Assembly: GCF_016862635.1 (NCBI RefSeq)
Contig: NZ_BONI01000020.1
Location: forward strand, 49,219-113,218
Direction: 5' to 3'
Source of the DNA: Catellatospora coxensis
GTDB lineage: Bacteria; Actinomycetota; Actinomycetes; Mycobacteriales; Micromonosporaceae
DNA length: 64,000 nucleotides
The notes beneath the pieces are model-generated. The model was not told the DNA's origin. It searched no databases and saw only the letters and a list, made by a program, of their open reading frames with translations. Position 1 is the first letter of the stretch. Every line of letters starts with the position of its first letter. This document shows positions 19,075 to 30,126 of this stretch, piece by piece. A program made the position numbers and the translations under genes.

Positions 19075-19106
19075 GCCCGGGTGCGCACGATCGTGCGCAC
19101 CCGGGC
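19075..19106. terminator. Perfect 32-bp palindrome, probable terminator
   Basis: The two halves 19075-19090 and 19091-19106 are exact complements with no spacer (centre ACGATCGT). It sits 6 bases beyond the stop of the minus-strand small membrane protein gene, so a terminator is the simplest reading. A protein-binding site is also possible. Confidence 0.6.
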
Positions 19107-19111
19107 TGGCG

Positions 19112-19348
19112 CTAGGAGTCCATCAGGGTCTTGATGAGGTCCACGGCTGGCGCGGCCGCGGACCCGAACGCACCGCAGCACGCCGCGCCGAACGCTGCAG
19201 CCGCAGTTGCCAGGCCGACCCACAGCACGGCACGGTTGGCCTGACTTGCGCCTTCCTCAGGCCCCTGGTCAGGTGCGATGTCGCCCACTGAACCGTCGGG
19301 CGGCTCAACAAGCTGCTTGTGGTTCTGTACTCTGGGCACAGAAAACAC
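19112..19348 (-). CDS. Small hypothetical membrane protein
   Basis: This 78-residue protein starts at GTG 19348, which follows GGAG with a 6-base spacer; a TTG four codons upstream is less likely. An acidic N-terminal half (LVEPPDGSVGDIAPDQG) precedes a hydrophobic segment (VLWVGLATAAAAFGAACCGA, ~45-64) and a short tail. No family recognised. The palindrome immediately downstream supports it as a transcription unit. Located just downstream of a decayed thyX on the same strand. Confidence 0.5.
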   Translation of the reverse strand: MFSVPRVQNHKQLVEPPDGSVGDIAPDQGPEEGASQANRAVLWVGLATAAAAFGAACCGAFGSAAAPAVDLIKTLMDS

Positions 19349-19480
19349 GGAGAACTCCAATCTTGGCGGGCAAGCCGGGTTGATGCGCTCCAGAGGGCGG
19401 CACCCGTTCGCAGCGGGTGCCGTTCCGCTTTGCGGAGCCGGTGTCCGGCACGTTGTCCGTGCCGGCGTTCGGACTTCTCG

Positions 19481-19686
19481 TGAAAGTTCGCGAGATGCCC
19501 GTGAAGTGGAACGTCGCGGAGCCCTGTTCGAGCACCGACAGGTGGCCCACCTCGGTGATGCGGCTAGTCAGCGAACTCCTTGTGCAGCTGGCCGCCCTCG
19601 GTGTCCGTGTCCCACGGCACCTCGGTCGCAGCCTGGAAGTTCGTCCAGGCGATCAGCTGCACGGAGGGCTTCAAAACCGTTGTCAC
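19481..19686 (-). pseudogene. thyX: Remnant of FAD-dependent thymidylate synthase gene
   Basis: From a GTG at 19686 the frame reads VTTVLKPSVQLIAWTNFQ and then EVPWDTDTEGG, matching the N-terminus of actinobacterial ThyX, and stops at 19564. Homology resumes about 15 bases on in another frame as VGHLSVLEQGSATFHFTGIS (19550 onward). The roughly 25 residues that normally lie between (the GRACYQSW region) are missing. After SRTFT the homology ends, so the ThyX catalytic RHRxxSxxxxSxR motif is absent. The copy is non-functional through deletion, frameshift and truncation. Confidence 0.75.
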
Positions 19687-19871
19687 GCATCGGATTCTAT
19701 GTGCCTGCGGCCGCCGACCTGCTGGCGGGATATAGCCGCCATTGGCCGAATAGCGATACCGACGCCCCGTCACGCCACTCGTCAGAGTGGCGTCGATACG
19801 GCGTCGGCGTTGACGTCATAGCGATGCCATCAGCCAGCCTCCAGCTCGGATTCAGCTCCACGCCAGAAACG

Positions 19872-20264
19872 CTAGCGCACCCCTCTGAGGGTCCGGCCCT
19901 GGTTCGACCCTGAAGACCTGCCACAAAAACGAGGGAGTGGTAGGCGCCCCCAGGCGACCACGCGCGCCCCGTCAACGATGTGGATGGTTTCCGCAGGTAG
20001 AGGCCCGAGCCATCGTGTTTGGCCCCGCTGTACCGGTAAACCTTCGTGCTCCGCCCGCGCTGAGACATCCTGCAGGACGCGTGCCCGGTGCACCCGCTCG
20101 GTGATGTCGACGGCCGGGGCGAGGTCGTCACAGATGCCGCCGAAGTTGCCGTCCCCGTGCGGCATCATCACCGACGCGTCGTGCTCGACCAGCTGGCGGG
20201 GCAGAACTTGATCTCCTACGCGACACGCAGCTCGCCGGTACGCCACAGGTTGCGCACCCGGCAT
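19872..20264 (-). pseudogene. Unrecognised, probably disrupted gene downstream of the GntR regulator
   Basis: The minus-strand frame of 130 codons has strongly GC-biased third positions over its first ~70 codons (LVEHDASVMMPHGDGNFGG, DLAPAVDITERVHRARVLQD). After that the bias is lost, and protein-like sequence continues in a different frame (STKVYRYSGAKHDGSGLYLR) down to about 19900. This suggests a frameshifted gene. It starts 20 bases after the GntR stop, so both were probably one operon. No family is recognised. A complex hairpin follows at about 19760-19820. Confidence 0.4.
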
Positions 20265-20283
20265 GGCGCGATCAGCTAGGAGG

Positions 20284-20505
20284 TCAGTCTTTCTCCGGCA
20301 CGAATGTCCCGCGTCCCGGCACGCCGACCACCACGCCGGTCAGGCGGAGAACGCCGATGACGCGCGTGATCGTAGAGAACGAGACCGAGTAGAGGTCCGC
20401 GAGTTCGTTGTAGGTCGGCAGCTGGGATCCGGCTGGGTACTCCCCGGACTTGATCCGGGCGGCCAGGTCTTCGGCGATCTTGAGATAGCTCATAGGCAGT
20501 GGCAT
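20284..20505 (-). CDS. Small GntR-family transcriptional regulator
   Basis: This 73-residue protein starts at ATG 20505 (MPLPMSYLKIAEDLAARIKS), preceded by AGGAG. It is essentially a lone GntR winged helix: GEYPAGSQLPTYNELADLYS, then SFSTITRVIGVLRLTGVVVG and PGRGTFVPEKD, the wing. It lacks any effector-binding domain, as in short GntR proteins of integrative elements. Probably a DNA-binding autoregulator of the two-gene unit it heads. Confidence 0.75.
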   Translation of the reverse strand: MPLPMSYLKIAEDLAARIKSGEYPAGSQLPTYNELADLYSVSFSTITRVIGVLRLTGVVVGVPGRGTFVPEKD

Positions 20506-20680
20506 GGATGACTCCTGGGTCGGCACCCCCGATCACACCACGCTCACGTACCGGAGATCCACCAATACCTGGAGTCAACATCATCGTGGAGTTCGACTAC
20601 ATGATCCTGCGCCGAATCTCCTAGCGCGCCGCCACGCGAAATGCGCCCGCTGCCCACAGGTGGCGGGGCGTCGTCGTATT

Positions 20681-20734
20681 CACCGCGAGGAGTGGACCGC
20701 GTTCCTGAGCTCCGCCAAGGACGGCAATTCTCTT
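20681..20734 (+). pseudogene. Possible DUF397 C-terminal remnant
   Basis: HREEWTAFLSSAKDGNSL resembles the conserved end of DUF397 proteins (EWxAFLxGxKDGEF). The upstream portion (GRRRIHR) does not continue the family, and a one-base change would be needed to read FTREEW. The fragment is short; it is consistent with decay in this region. Confidence 0.35.
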
Positions 20735-20997
20735 GCTCGTGAACGGCGGGCCGTCGGTGGACAACGACCTGATCACAGCCGGAGCGTGCCACGGCCGCAG
20801 AACATCACGCAGGACGTCCGATCACGACCTGGGGCATGGCGCATGTTCTATAAACAGTTTTGACGTTACGAATCATCGATCGCTGTTAACCGCTCTGCCG
20901 CAACGGATTCATCCGCTCCTAGGTTCTGCGTCACCCCTACGCGGTCGGTGTCATCGGGACCCGGCCGCGCAGCGGGGATCTCTGGGAGGAGAGAACC
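20735..20997. promoter_or_regulatory. Upstream region of the subtilase gene
   Basis: No gene is seen. TTGACG at 20859-20864 with TGTTAA at 20884-20889 (19-base spacing) is a candidate promoter. GGGAGGAG around 20984 is the ribosome-binding site for the TTG start at 20998. Confidence 0.4.
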
Positions 20998-22956
20998 TTG
21001 CGGCATCGAGTCTCCGCTCTCGGCTTCGCGATCATCGTCGCGTTCGCCGGGGCGCTCGGCGCGGGTGGGACGGCCAACGCCGCTCCCGCCGGGGCCGAAG
21101 GCAGCATCATGTACGCCGACAGCCCGAGCGCTGTCGCCGACCGCTACATCGTGGTCTTCAAGGACTCCGCGGTGCCCGCGAGCACCGTCGGCACCAAGGC
21201 CCGTGACCTGGCCGGCCGCTTCGGCGGCAAGGCGCGCCACGTCTACACCGCCGGTCTGCGCGGCTTCTCGGTCGGCATGACCGCGGCGCAGGCGCGCAAG
21301 CTGGCCGCCGACCCCGCGGTCGCCTCGGTCGAGGCGGTGCAGCGCATCGGCGTGCTGGACACCCAGAACAACCCGCCGAACTGGGGCGACGACCGGATCG
21401 ACCAGGCGAACCTGCCACTGAACCAGGCGTACACGTACCCCACCAACCCGGGTCAGGGGGCGACGGTCTATGTGCTCGACACCGGTATCAACGCCAACCA
21501 CGTCGAGTTCACCGGCCGCGTCAAGCAGGGCACGGACATGGTGGACGACGACAGCTCGCCGACGGACTGCCACGGACACGGCACGCACGTGGCCGGCACC
21601 GCCGTGGGCACCAGCTACGGCGTGGCCAAGAAGGCCTCCGTCGTGGCCGTCCGGGTGCTGAACTGCCAGGGCAGCGGCACCAACGACGACCTGATCGCGG
21701 GTATCAACTGGGTGCGCACCAACGCCCAGAAGCCGGCCGTCGTCAACTACAGCATCGGCTGCCAGAGCCGGTGCACCAGCCAGGCCATGGACAGCGCCGT
21801 GTCGAGCCTGATCTCGTCGGGTGTGCAGTTCGTCCAGGCGGCCGGCAACTCCTCCGACGACGCCTGCTACTACAGCCCGCAGGCGGTCGCGGCGGCGGTC
21901 ACCGTCGGCAACACCAACAGCTCCGACGCCCGCAACAGCAGCAGCAACTACGGTTCCTGCCTGGACATCTTCGCGCCGGGCACGAGCATCGTGTCGGCGT
22001 CGTACTCCAGCAACAACGGCAGCGCGACGATGACCGGGACCTCGATGGCCTCGCCGCACACGGCCGGCGCGGCCGCGGTGTACCTGGGCCTGAACCCCAA
22101 CGCGACGCCCGCCCAGGTGCGTGACGCGCTGGTGAACAACGCCACCACCGGCAAGGTCACCTCGCCGGGCACCGGTTCGCCGAACCGGCTGCTCTACACG
22201 GGTTTCATGAACGGCGGGACGAACCCGAACAACCCGTCGGTCACCAACCCGGGCAACCGGAGCGGCGTCGTCGGGCAGGCGGCCAGCCTCCAGATGCAGG
22301 CCTCCGGCGGCACGTCGCCGTACACCTGGAGCGCGTCGGGCCTGCCGGCCGGGCTGTCGATCAGCTCGTCGAGCGGTCTGATCTCGGGCACCCCGACCAC
22401 CGCGGGCACCTCGAACGTCACGGTGACGGTCACCGACTCGGCGAGCAAGTCCGGGTCGGCGAACTTCACCTGGACGATCACCACCGGTGGCGGCGGCTGC
22501 ACCGCGGCGCAGGTCGTCGGCAACTCCAGCTTCGAGAGCGGCACCACGCCGTGGACGGCCGACACGGGCGTCGTCGGCGCCTGGTCGAGCTACGGCTACC
22601 CGGGCAAGACCGGCACCCGTAGCGCCTGGCTGGGCGGCCAGGGCCAGACCCAGACCGACTGGGTCCAGCAGTCGGTGACCATCCCGGCGAGCTGCACCAG
22701 CGCCACGCTGCGGTACTGGGTGCGCATCAGCACCGCCGAGACCGACGGGCAGATCTGGGACCGGCTGACGGTGACCATGGGCAGCACGACCGTGGCCACC
22801 CAGACCAACCTCGACGCCAACTCCGCCTACGTGGAGAAGGTCGTCAACGTCAGCCAGTTCGCGGGGCAGACGGTGACGCTGAAGTTCAACGGCGTCGAGG
22901 ACCAGTCGCTGCAGACCAGCTGGGTCATCGACGACGTGACCATCAGCGTCTCCTGA
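20998..22956 (+). CDS. Secreted S8 family serine protease (subtilase) with C-terminal binding domains
   Basis: This 652-residue protein has a TTG start with a good ribosome-binding site. A signal peptide (1-28) is followed by an I9-type propeptide (~49-118, [13 protein letters not shown]). The aqualysin/proteinase K-like catalytic domain has D161 (VLDTGIN), H194 (HGHGTHVAG), the oxyanion Asn in QAAGNSSDD and S349 ([11 protein letters not shown]). After it come a putative-Ig (He_PIG-like) domain (~415-495, [20 protein letters not shown]) and a C-terminal jelly-roll-like domain (~500-652). An extracellular protease is expected; it is flanked by unrelated genes. Confidence 0.93.
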   Translation: MRHRVSALGFAIIVAFAGALGAGGTANAAPAGAEGSIMYADSPSAVADRYIVVFKDSAVPASTVGTKARDLAGRFGGKARHVYTAGLRGFSVGMTAAQARKLAADPAVASVEAVQRIGVLDTQNNPPNWGDDRIDQANLPLNQAYTYPTNPGQGATVYVLDTGINANHVEFTGRVKQGTDMVDDDSSPTDCHGHGTHVAGTAVGTSYGVAKKASVVAVRVLNCQGSGTNDDLIAGINWVRTNAQKPAVVNYSIGCQSRCTSQAMDSAVSSLISSGVQFVQAAGNSSDDACYYSPQAVAAAVTVGNTNSSDARNSSSNYGSCLDIFAPGTSIVSASYSSNNGSATMTGTSMASPHTAGAAAVYLGLNPNATPAQVRDALVNNATTGKVTSPGTGSPNRLLYTGFMNGGTNPNNPSVTNPGNRSGVVGQAASLQMQASGGTSPYTWSASGLPAGLSISSSSGLISGTPTTAGTSNVTVTVTDSASKSGSANFTWTITTGGGGCTAAQVVGNSSFESGTTPWTADTGVVGAWSSYGYPGKTGTRSAWLGGQGQTQTDWVQQSVTIPASCTSATLRYWVRISTAETDGQIWDRLTVTMGSTTVATQTNLDANSAYVEKVVNVSQFAGQTVTLKFNGVEDQSLQTSWVIDDVTISVS

Positions 22957-23029
22957 TCCGGGGGGCCTCCTGATCAGGAGGCCGACGGGGGGCCGAGCGG
23001 CCGGGCATCTCACGACGATGCCCGGCCGC

Positions 23030-23968
23030 TCACTCCCATTCCCAGCGCATGCCGACGATGCCCGGCGGGATGTCCGTCGCGACGAGGTGCGCGCCGTGCG
23101 TCGAGCCGATCCACACCTCGCGTACGCCCTGGTCGGGGGCGTGCAGGCCGCGCCGTTCGAAGCGGTAGCAGCGGGCCGGCACCGCGTCGCGGTCGAACTG
23201 CACCTGCAGCACGTACTCCCCGACCGGCACCGAGAAGCCCCGGTAGTAGTTGTCGGTGGCGATCATCGAGCCGCTCTCGAACTCGTACTCCAGCACGACG
23301 GTGTCCCCCTGGGACAGCATCCGGTCGAAGATGATCTCGGCGGCCTGCAGTCCCGACTCGGGGTCCGAGCGCACCCGGCCCAGCCGGCAGTTGCGCAGGG
23401 CGTGCACGCCGGTGGGCGCGCCCAGGTCGTCGGTGCGGAAGATGCCGACGGTGCGCGACACCCGGTCCACGTTGGCCCGCAGCACCTGGCGGCAGTTGAG
23501 CCGCAGCTCCTGGCGCTGCGCGCCGACCTGGTACAGGTCGTGCAGGCTGATCCGGGTGAGTTCGTGGTACATCCACCGGTCCAGCTCCCGGATGATCTTC
23601 GAGACGCTGTTGCCGTCCTCGAAGAGCCGGTCGATGTCGATGGTCCCCGGTGGCTGGTTGAGCCAGCGGCCCCGGGGGCGGCGCGGGCCGAGCTGGGCGA
23701 TGAGCGACTCGGCGGGCAGCGACAGGATCTGCTCCAGCAGCCGCACCGCCTTCATGGACTCGGGGCGCTCCGGGCGGCTGCGTCCCCGCCGCCAGTAGCT
23801 GAGGGTGGCCAGGCTGACGCTGATGCCGGCGGCGGACAGCTTCTCCTGGATCTCCTCCGGCCGGATGCCCCGATCCTCGATGGCCAGGTGCAACGCGGCG
23901 GAGAACGGGCCGGTGCGCAGCGCATGCGCCAGGTCCCGGCCGAGAAGTTCAGAACGAGCCTTCTCCAT
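23030..23968 (-). CDS. HTH-domain protein with unassigned C-terminal domain
   Basis: This 312-residue protein has an N-terminal HTH-like segment, GIRPEEIQEKLSAAGISVSL then ATLSYWRRGRSRPERPES (~35-72), suggesting DNA binding of the XRE/lambda-repressor type. The C-terminal 200 residues (ELDRWMYHELTRISLHDLYQ onward, ending WVGST- and W-rich sequence) form a beta-rich region I cannot name. GATACT lies 8 bases before the ATG, a possible leaderless promoter. Convergent with the subtilase; the target is unknown. Confidence 0.7.
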   Translation of the reverse strand: MEKARSELLGRDLAHALRTGPFSAALHLAIEDRGIRPEEIQEKLSAAGISVSLATLSYWRRGRSRPERPESMKAVRLLEQILSLPAESLIAQLGPRRPRGRWLNQPPGTIDIDRLFEDGNSVSKIIRELDRWMYHELTRISLHDLYQVGAQRQELRLNCRQVLRANVDRVSRTVGIFRTDDLGAPTGVHALRNCRLGRVRSDPESGLQAAEIIFDRMLSQGDTVVLEYEFESGSMIATDNYYRGFSVPVGEYVLQVQFDRDAVPARCYRFERRGLHAPDQGVREVWIGSTHGAHLVATDIPPGIVGMRWEWE

Positions 23969-24048
23969 GAACGCTGAGTATCACCACGCCCCCGCCCCAG
24001 CGCCACCCGTGTTCGGGGAACGGCTCGGCCGGCGCGCGCCCTCTGATC

Positions 24049-24107
24049 GACGTTGGCCTATCTCGGCGAATCCGGGGCACGGAAAATCGATGAGATAGGC
24101 CAACGTC
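24049..24107. repeat. 59-bp palindromic element, family 3, copy 1
   Basis: Perfect 16-bp arms (24049-24064 and 24092-24107) beginning GACGTTGGCCTAT surround a 27-base interior. The reverse complement aligns without gaps to 27313-27371. The arms differ at TCTC/GAGA versus TGAC/GTCA, preserving pairing. Confidence 0.82.
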
Positions 24108-24143
24108 TGTGAAAAGGCCGAGCCGCCGTGCCGGGCGCGACGC

Positions 24144-25022
24144 TCAGAGCTGGTCGTCCAGCAGGGACTGGGCCGCCTCGGGGAGGCGGTGCACGACGAC
24201 GCCGGCCAGGCCGGGGCCGACGTGCGCGGCGACCACCGCGCCGACCTCGCTGGTGTACAGCTCGCACAGCCGGTCGCCGAGCCGCTCCCGCAGCGCCTGC
24301 GCGACCCAGTCGGCCCGCTCGGCGGCCGCCAGGTGGTGCACGGCGACCTCGACGGGGCCGTCGCCGGCCGCCTCCAGGGCGAGCGCGACCAGCCGGTCCA
24401 GCGCGCGGGCGGCGGTGCGCACCTTGTCGCGCATGGTGATGCCGCCCGCGGAGACCTCCAGCAGGGGCTTGACCGCCAGCGCGGTGCCGAGCAGGGCCGA
24501 GGCGGCGTTGATGCGGCCGCCGCGGCGCAGGTGCTCCAGCGTGTCCACGTAGAAGAAGGTGCTGGTCCGGTCGATGGTGTGCAGGGCGGCGTCGCGTACC
24601 CCCGCGAGGTCTTCGCCCTGCGCCGCGGCCCGCGCCGCGGCCAGGGCCGGGAAGCCCACGCCCATCGCGGCCGAGCAGGAGTCGACGATCTCGACCGGCC
24701 CGGCGGCCTCGCCCGCCGCGGTCGACGCGGCGCCGAGCGTGCCGGACAGCGCGCCGGCCAGGTGCACGGAGACGATGCCGTCCACCCCCGTCGCGAACAG
24801 CTTGTCGTACACCTGCGCGAACTCGGCCGGGGTGGGCTGCGAGGTGGTCACCGCGACGCGGCGGGCGGCCAGCGCGACGGCGACCTCGGCAGGGTAGACC
24901 TCGACGCCCTCCCGCCCGGACACGCCGCCCAGCACGACGTGCAGCGGCACGACGGTCAGCGACCCGTCCGCGACGGTGGCGGGCAGGTAGGCGGTGGAGT
25001 CGGTGACGACCGCCACGGACAT
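24144..25022 (-). CDS. DegV family fatty-acid-binding protein
   Basis: This 292-residue protein begins MSVAVVTDSTAYLPATVADG, with VVPLHVVLGG, TSQPTPAEFAQVYDKL and the VSAGGITMRDKVRTAARAL region typical of DegV/FakB proteins. These bind a fatty acid and present it to a FakA kinase. No fakA is visible here. The ATG at 25022 is 11 bases after the lipoprotein stop. Order nadD-rsfS-phosphatase-degV is conserved in actinobacteria. Confidence 0.92.
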   Translation of the reverse strand: MSVAVVTDSTAYLPATVADGSLTVVPLHVVLGGVSGREGVEVYPAEVAVALAARRVAVTTSQPTPAEFAQVYDKLFATGVDGIVSVHLAGALSGTLGAASTAAGEAAGPVEIVDSCSAAMGVGFPALAAARAAAQGEDLAGVRDAALHTIDRTSTFFYVDTLEHLRRGGRINAASALLGTALAVKPLLEVSAGGITMRDKVRTAARALDRLVALALEAAGDGPVEVAVHHLAAAERADWVAQALRERLGDRLCELYTSEVGAVVAAHVGPGLAGVVVHRLPEAAQSLLDDQL

Positions 25023-25033
25023 GCGGCCCCCCG

Positions 25034-25462
25034 TCACGATGGCTGCGCCGAGACGACCTCGAGCACGGGGCCCATCTGGCAGATGGTCATGACGTCGCCG
25101 CGCAGCCGGCCGCGGATCGTCACGGTGGCTCCGGGCTTGACGACGTTCGGGTCGCCGCCCATCAGCTGGTACGTGGCGCCGGTGTCGGCGCGCAGCACGG
25201 TGCAGCCGCCTTCCAGCTCCACCCGCTCGACCAGCCCGCGCACCGAGACGACCTCGCCGTCCTTGGCGGGCGGCGGCACCACGGGCCCGGACAGGCTCGG
25301 CTTCGGCCTGCCGGTGCTCGGCGGCACCGCCGAGGCCGACGGCTGCGGGGTCATGGAACTGCCCACCTCCGGCTCCTCGCTCGGGGCGCACGCGGTGAGC
25401 AGGAGACCGCCCAGCAGCGCGCCGGTCAGCAACAGATGAGTGAGGGGGGTTCGTGTGGTCAT
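25034..25462 (-). CDS. Small lipoprotein with OB-fold-like domain
   Basis: This 142-residue protein starts MTTRTPLTHLLLTGALLGGL, and LLTAC supplies a lipobox Cys. A Ser/Pro-rich spacer is followed by VVSVRGLVERVELEGGCTVL and TVTIRGRLRGDVMTICQMGP, a compact beta domain reminiscent of bacterial OB-fold proteins. Two Cys in the domain could pair. It lies between the phosphatase and degV in one operon. Function unknown. Confidence 0.75.
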   Translation of the reverse strand: MTTRTPLTHLLLTGALLGGLLLTACAPSEEPEVGSSMTPQPSASAVPPSTGRPKPSLSGPVVPPPAKDGEVVSVRGLVERVELEGGCTVLRADTGATYQLMGGDPNVVKPGATVTIRGRLRGDVMTICQMGPVLEVVSAQPS

Positions 25463-25507
25463 GTCAGTTCGGACGCTACCGCCCGGGGGCAAGTTGCGCG
25501 AGTGACC

Positions 25508-26134
25508 TCACGCGCCGACGTTGTACGCCGACACCCGCCAGCCGTACGACGGCTGCAGGATCAGGTCGACCCAGTGGCAGTTCTGCACCGGCGCGACCGT
25601 CGGCAGCATCTCCTCGGGCCAGCCGAGCAGCGCGGCCACCCCGTACTTGATGGCCCCGCCGTGGCTGACCAGGATCGCGGTGCCGCCGGGCACCCGCTCG
25701 GCAGCCTGCCGGATCGTCTCGCTGACCCGCTTGCCCAGGTCGGGCAGCGACTCGATGCCGTCGCCCGGGTCCGGGTCGGCCGCGCGCCAGCGGGCGTACG
25801 ACTCGGGGAAGCGCTCGCGCACCTCCGGGGTGGTCAGCCCCTGCCACGAGCCGAAGTGCCGCTCGCGCAGCCGGGCGTCGCGCTCGGGGGTCAAGCCGGT
25901 CAGCTCGACAAGTGGCGCGGCCGTCATCACGCACCGGCTGAGATCACTGGTGATCATGAGCTGGGCCTCGCCGCGCGCGAGCACCGCGGCCGCGGCCTGG
26001 GCCTGGGCCCGGCCGCGGTCGTTGACGGGCACGTCGAGCTGGCCCTGCACCCGCTGCGCGGCGTTCCAGTCGGTGTTGCCGTGCCGCCACAGCAGCACAC
26101 GCGTGATCGACTCCTGGCCCCGTTCCAAGCTCAC
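25508..26134 (-). CDS. Histidine phosphatase family protein
   Basis: This 208-residue enzyme has the phosphohistidine motif LLWRHGNTDWNAAQRVQGQ (His ~18), LRERHFGSWQGLT and the second catalytic His in VSHGGAIKYG. It belongs to the phosphoglycerate-mutase-like phosphatases; in this operon position it is often annotated as such without a known substrate. GTG 26134 follows GAGGAG. Cotranscribed with rsfS upstream (37-base gap). Confidence 0.9.
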   Translation of the reverse strand: MSLERGQESITRVLLWRHGNTDWNAAQRVQGQLDVPVNDRGRAQAQAAAAVLARGEAQLMITSDLSRCVMTAAPLVELTGLTPERDARLRERHFGSWQGLTTPEVRERFPESYARWRAADPDPGDGIESLPDLGKRVSETIRQAAERVPGGTAILVSHGGAIKYGVAALLGWPEEMLPTVAPVQNCHWVDLILQPSYGWRVSAYNVGA

Positions 26135-26171
26135 GCCTGCTCCTCGCTGCGGGTCTCCTCGCGGGGCTGGA

Positions 26172-26561
26172 TCACGCAGCGTCCTGGGTCGCCAGGTCGC
26201 GGTCGACGAACTCGATCCGGGCGCAGTCCTTCCACAGGCGGTCGAGGGCGTAGAACTCGCGCTCCTCGCTGTGCTGGATGTGCACCACGATGTCGCCGAA
26301 GTCCAGCAGCACCCAGCGGCCGGCCCGCTCGCCTTCGCGGCGCACCGGCTTGGCCTTCTCGGGCAGGTTCAGCAGAGCCTCTTCGACGGCGTCGACGATG
26401 GCCAGGACCTGGCGCTCGTTCGGAGCGGAGGCGACCACGAAGACGTCGGTGAGGACGAGTTGCTCGCCCACGTCCAGCAGGACGATGTCCTCGGCCTTCT
26501 TGTCGGCGGCCGCCTGCGCGGCGGCCAGGGCCATCTCGACGGCACGCTCGGTTGCGGGCAC
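26172..26561 (-). CDS. rsfS: Ribosomal silencing factor RsfS
   Basis: This 129-residue protein starts at GTG 26561 with AAAGGA upstream. DIVLLDVGEQLVLTDVFVVA, RQVLAIVDAVEEAL and WVLLDFGDIVVHIQHSEERE are hallmarks. RsfS binds ribosomal protein L14 and blocks subunit joining when nutrients are low. It lies between nadD and the phosphatase, the standard order. Confidence 0.95.
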   Translation of the reverse strand: MPATERAVEMALAAAQAAADKKAEDIVLLDVGEQLVLTDVFVVASAPNERQVLAIVDAVEEALLNLPEKAKPVRREGERAGRWVLLDFGDIVVHIQHSEEREFYALDRLWKDCARIEFVDRDLATQDAA

Positions 26562-26683
26562 CTTGGTCCTTTCGTCGGTGGCCCGGTCGCGATGCTCGCG
26601 ATCAGGCTCAGCATCCAGAGTCTCACAGTGATTACCCGGTCTGCCGCTGAGATAGACACGCGGTGGGCCGGGACACCCGGACA

Positions 26684-27268
26684 TCAGCGGTATAGATGCC
26701 GCTTTGTGATGTATTGCACCACGCCGTCCGGTACCAGGTACCAGACGGGCTGGCCCGCGGCGACCCGGCGGCGGCAGTCCGTCGACGAGATCGCCATCGC
26801 CGGCACCTGGACCAGGCTCACCACGTCGGCGGGCAGGTGCGCGTCGGTCAGCATGAACCCCGGACGGGTGACCCCCACGAAGTGGGCCAGCTCGAACAGC
26901 TGCTCCGCGTCCTTCCAGGACAGGATCTTCGACAGCGCGTCGGCGCCGGTGATGAAGAACAGCTCGGTCTTCTCGCCGTACTGGTCGCGCAGCTCGCGCA
27001 GCGTGTCGACGGTGTACGTCGGCCCGATCCGGTCGATGTCCACCCGGCTCACGCTGAACCGGGGATTCGACGCGGTGGCGATGACCGTCATCAGGTAGCG
27101 GTCCTCCGCCGGGGTGACCGCGTGCTCGGTCTTCTGCCACGGCCGACCCGTGGGCACGAAGACGACCTCGTCCAGGGCGTACCGGTCAGCCACCTCGCTG
27201 GCCGCGACGAGGTGACCGTGGTGGATGGGGTCGAAGGTGCCGCCCATGATCCCGATACGTGTCGCCAC
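26684..27268 (-). CDS. nadD: Nicotinate-nucleotide adenylyltransferase
   Basis: This 194-residue enzyme forms deamido-NAD from nicotinate mononucleotide and ATP. The nucleotidyltransferase motif [13 protein letters not shown] is at residues 9-21, with the C-terminal [13 protein letters not shown] standing for the ISSTxIR motif. GTG start at 27268. First gene of the nadD-rsfS-phosphatase-lipoprotein-degV operon. Confidence 0.95.
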   Translation of the reverse strand: MATRIGIMGGTFDPIHHGHLVAASEVADRYALDEVVFVPTGRPWQKTEHAVTPAEDRYLMTVIATASNPRFSVSRVDIDRIGPTYTVDTLRELRDQYGEKTELFFITGADALSKILSWKDAEQLFELAHFVGVTRPGFMLTDAHLPADVVSLVQVPAMAISSTDCRRRVAAGQPVWYLVPDGVVQYITKRHLYR

Positions 27269-27312
27269 GCGCCGATTCTATGCCTGCGCGCGTCGCGCCC
27301 CGGCTTGTCATC

Positions 27313-27371
27313 GACGCTGGCCTATGACATCGAAAAATCGGCGACCGGATTCGATGTCATAGGCCGGCGTC
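27313..27371. repeat. 59-bp palindromic element, family 3, copy 2
   Basis: Arms 27313-27334 and 27350-27371 pair over 22 bases with one mismatch that would be G-U in RNA. Same length as 24049-24107, sharing GGCCTAT/ATAGGCC, ATCGA and CCGGATTCG. Located between the nadD start and the pepN stop. Confidence 0.82.
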
Positions 27372-27459
27372 TACGTCGGGCGGGGCCGGGGACGCGGGCG
27401 GCCGCCCGCCGCCCGGGCCACCGGGGCCGAGGCGGCGGGTGGAGAGCTGGACGGGCTGG

Positions 27460-29949
<2,490 letters not shown>

Positions 29950-29996
29950 GAGGCCCATCCTGCCTGATGCGAAGCATGTGTTGAACAACCGGCACC

Positions 29997-30028
29997 CGCA
30001 ACATGCGGAGTCCGCCCCGCATGTTGCG
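29997..30028. repeat. Inverted repeat between pepN and trpS
   Basis: CGCAACATGCGG (29997-30008) and CCGCATGTTGCG (30017-30028) are perfect 12-bp complements with an 8-base gap, and GGAGTCC/GGACTCC forms a further overlapping pair. It lies upstream of both divergent genes and could be an operator or a hairpin; the sequence alone does not decide. Confidence 0.55.
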
Positions 30029-30090
30029 GTGGACTCCTGAGCGCGGTTTCATTCTTGCCGTTCCGGCCCGGTCCGGGGAGAATGGTCGCC

Positions 30091-30126
30091 ATGCAGAAGC
30101 CGAACACCATGTGGTGGCTGCCCTGA
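30091..30126 (+). CDS. trpS leader peptide with tandem Trp codons
   Basis: ATG at 30091 encodes MQKPNTMWWLP and stop. GGGGAG lies about 10 bases upstream. Two adjacent TGG codons (30112-30117) sit just before a set of mutually exclusive hairpins ending in a terminator ahead of trpS. This is the layout of a ribosome-mediated attenuation leader: stalling at Trp codons when charged tRNA-Trp is scarce should permit read-through. Confidence 0.88.
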   Translation: MQKPNTMWWLP

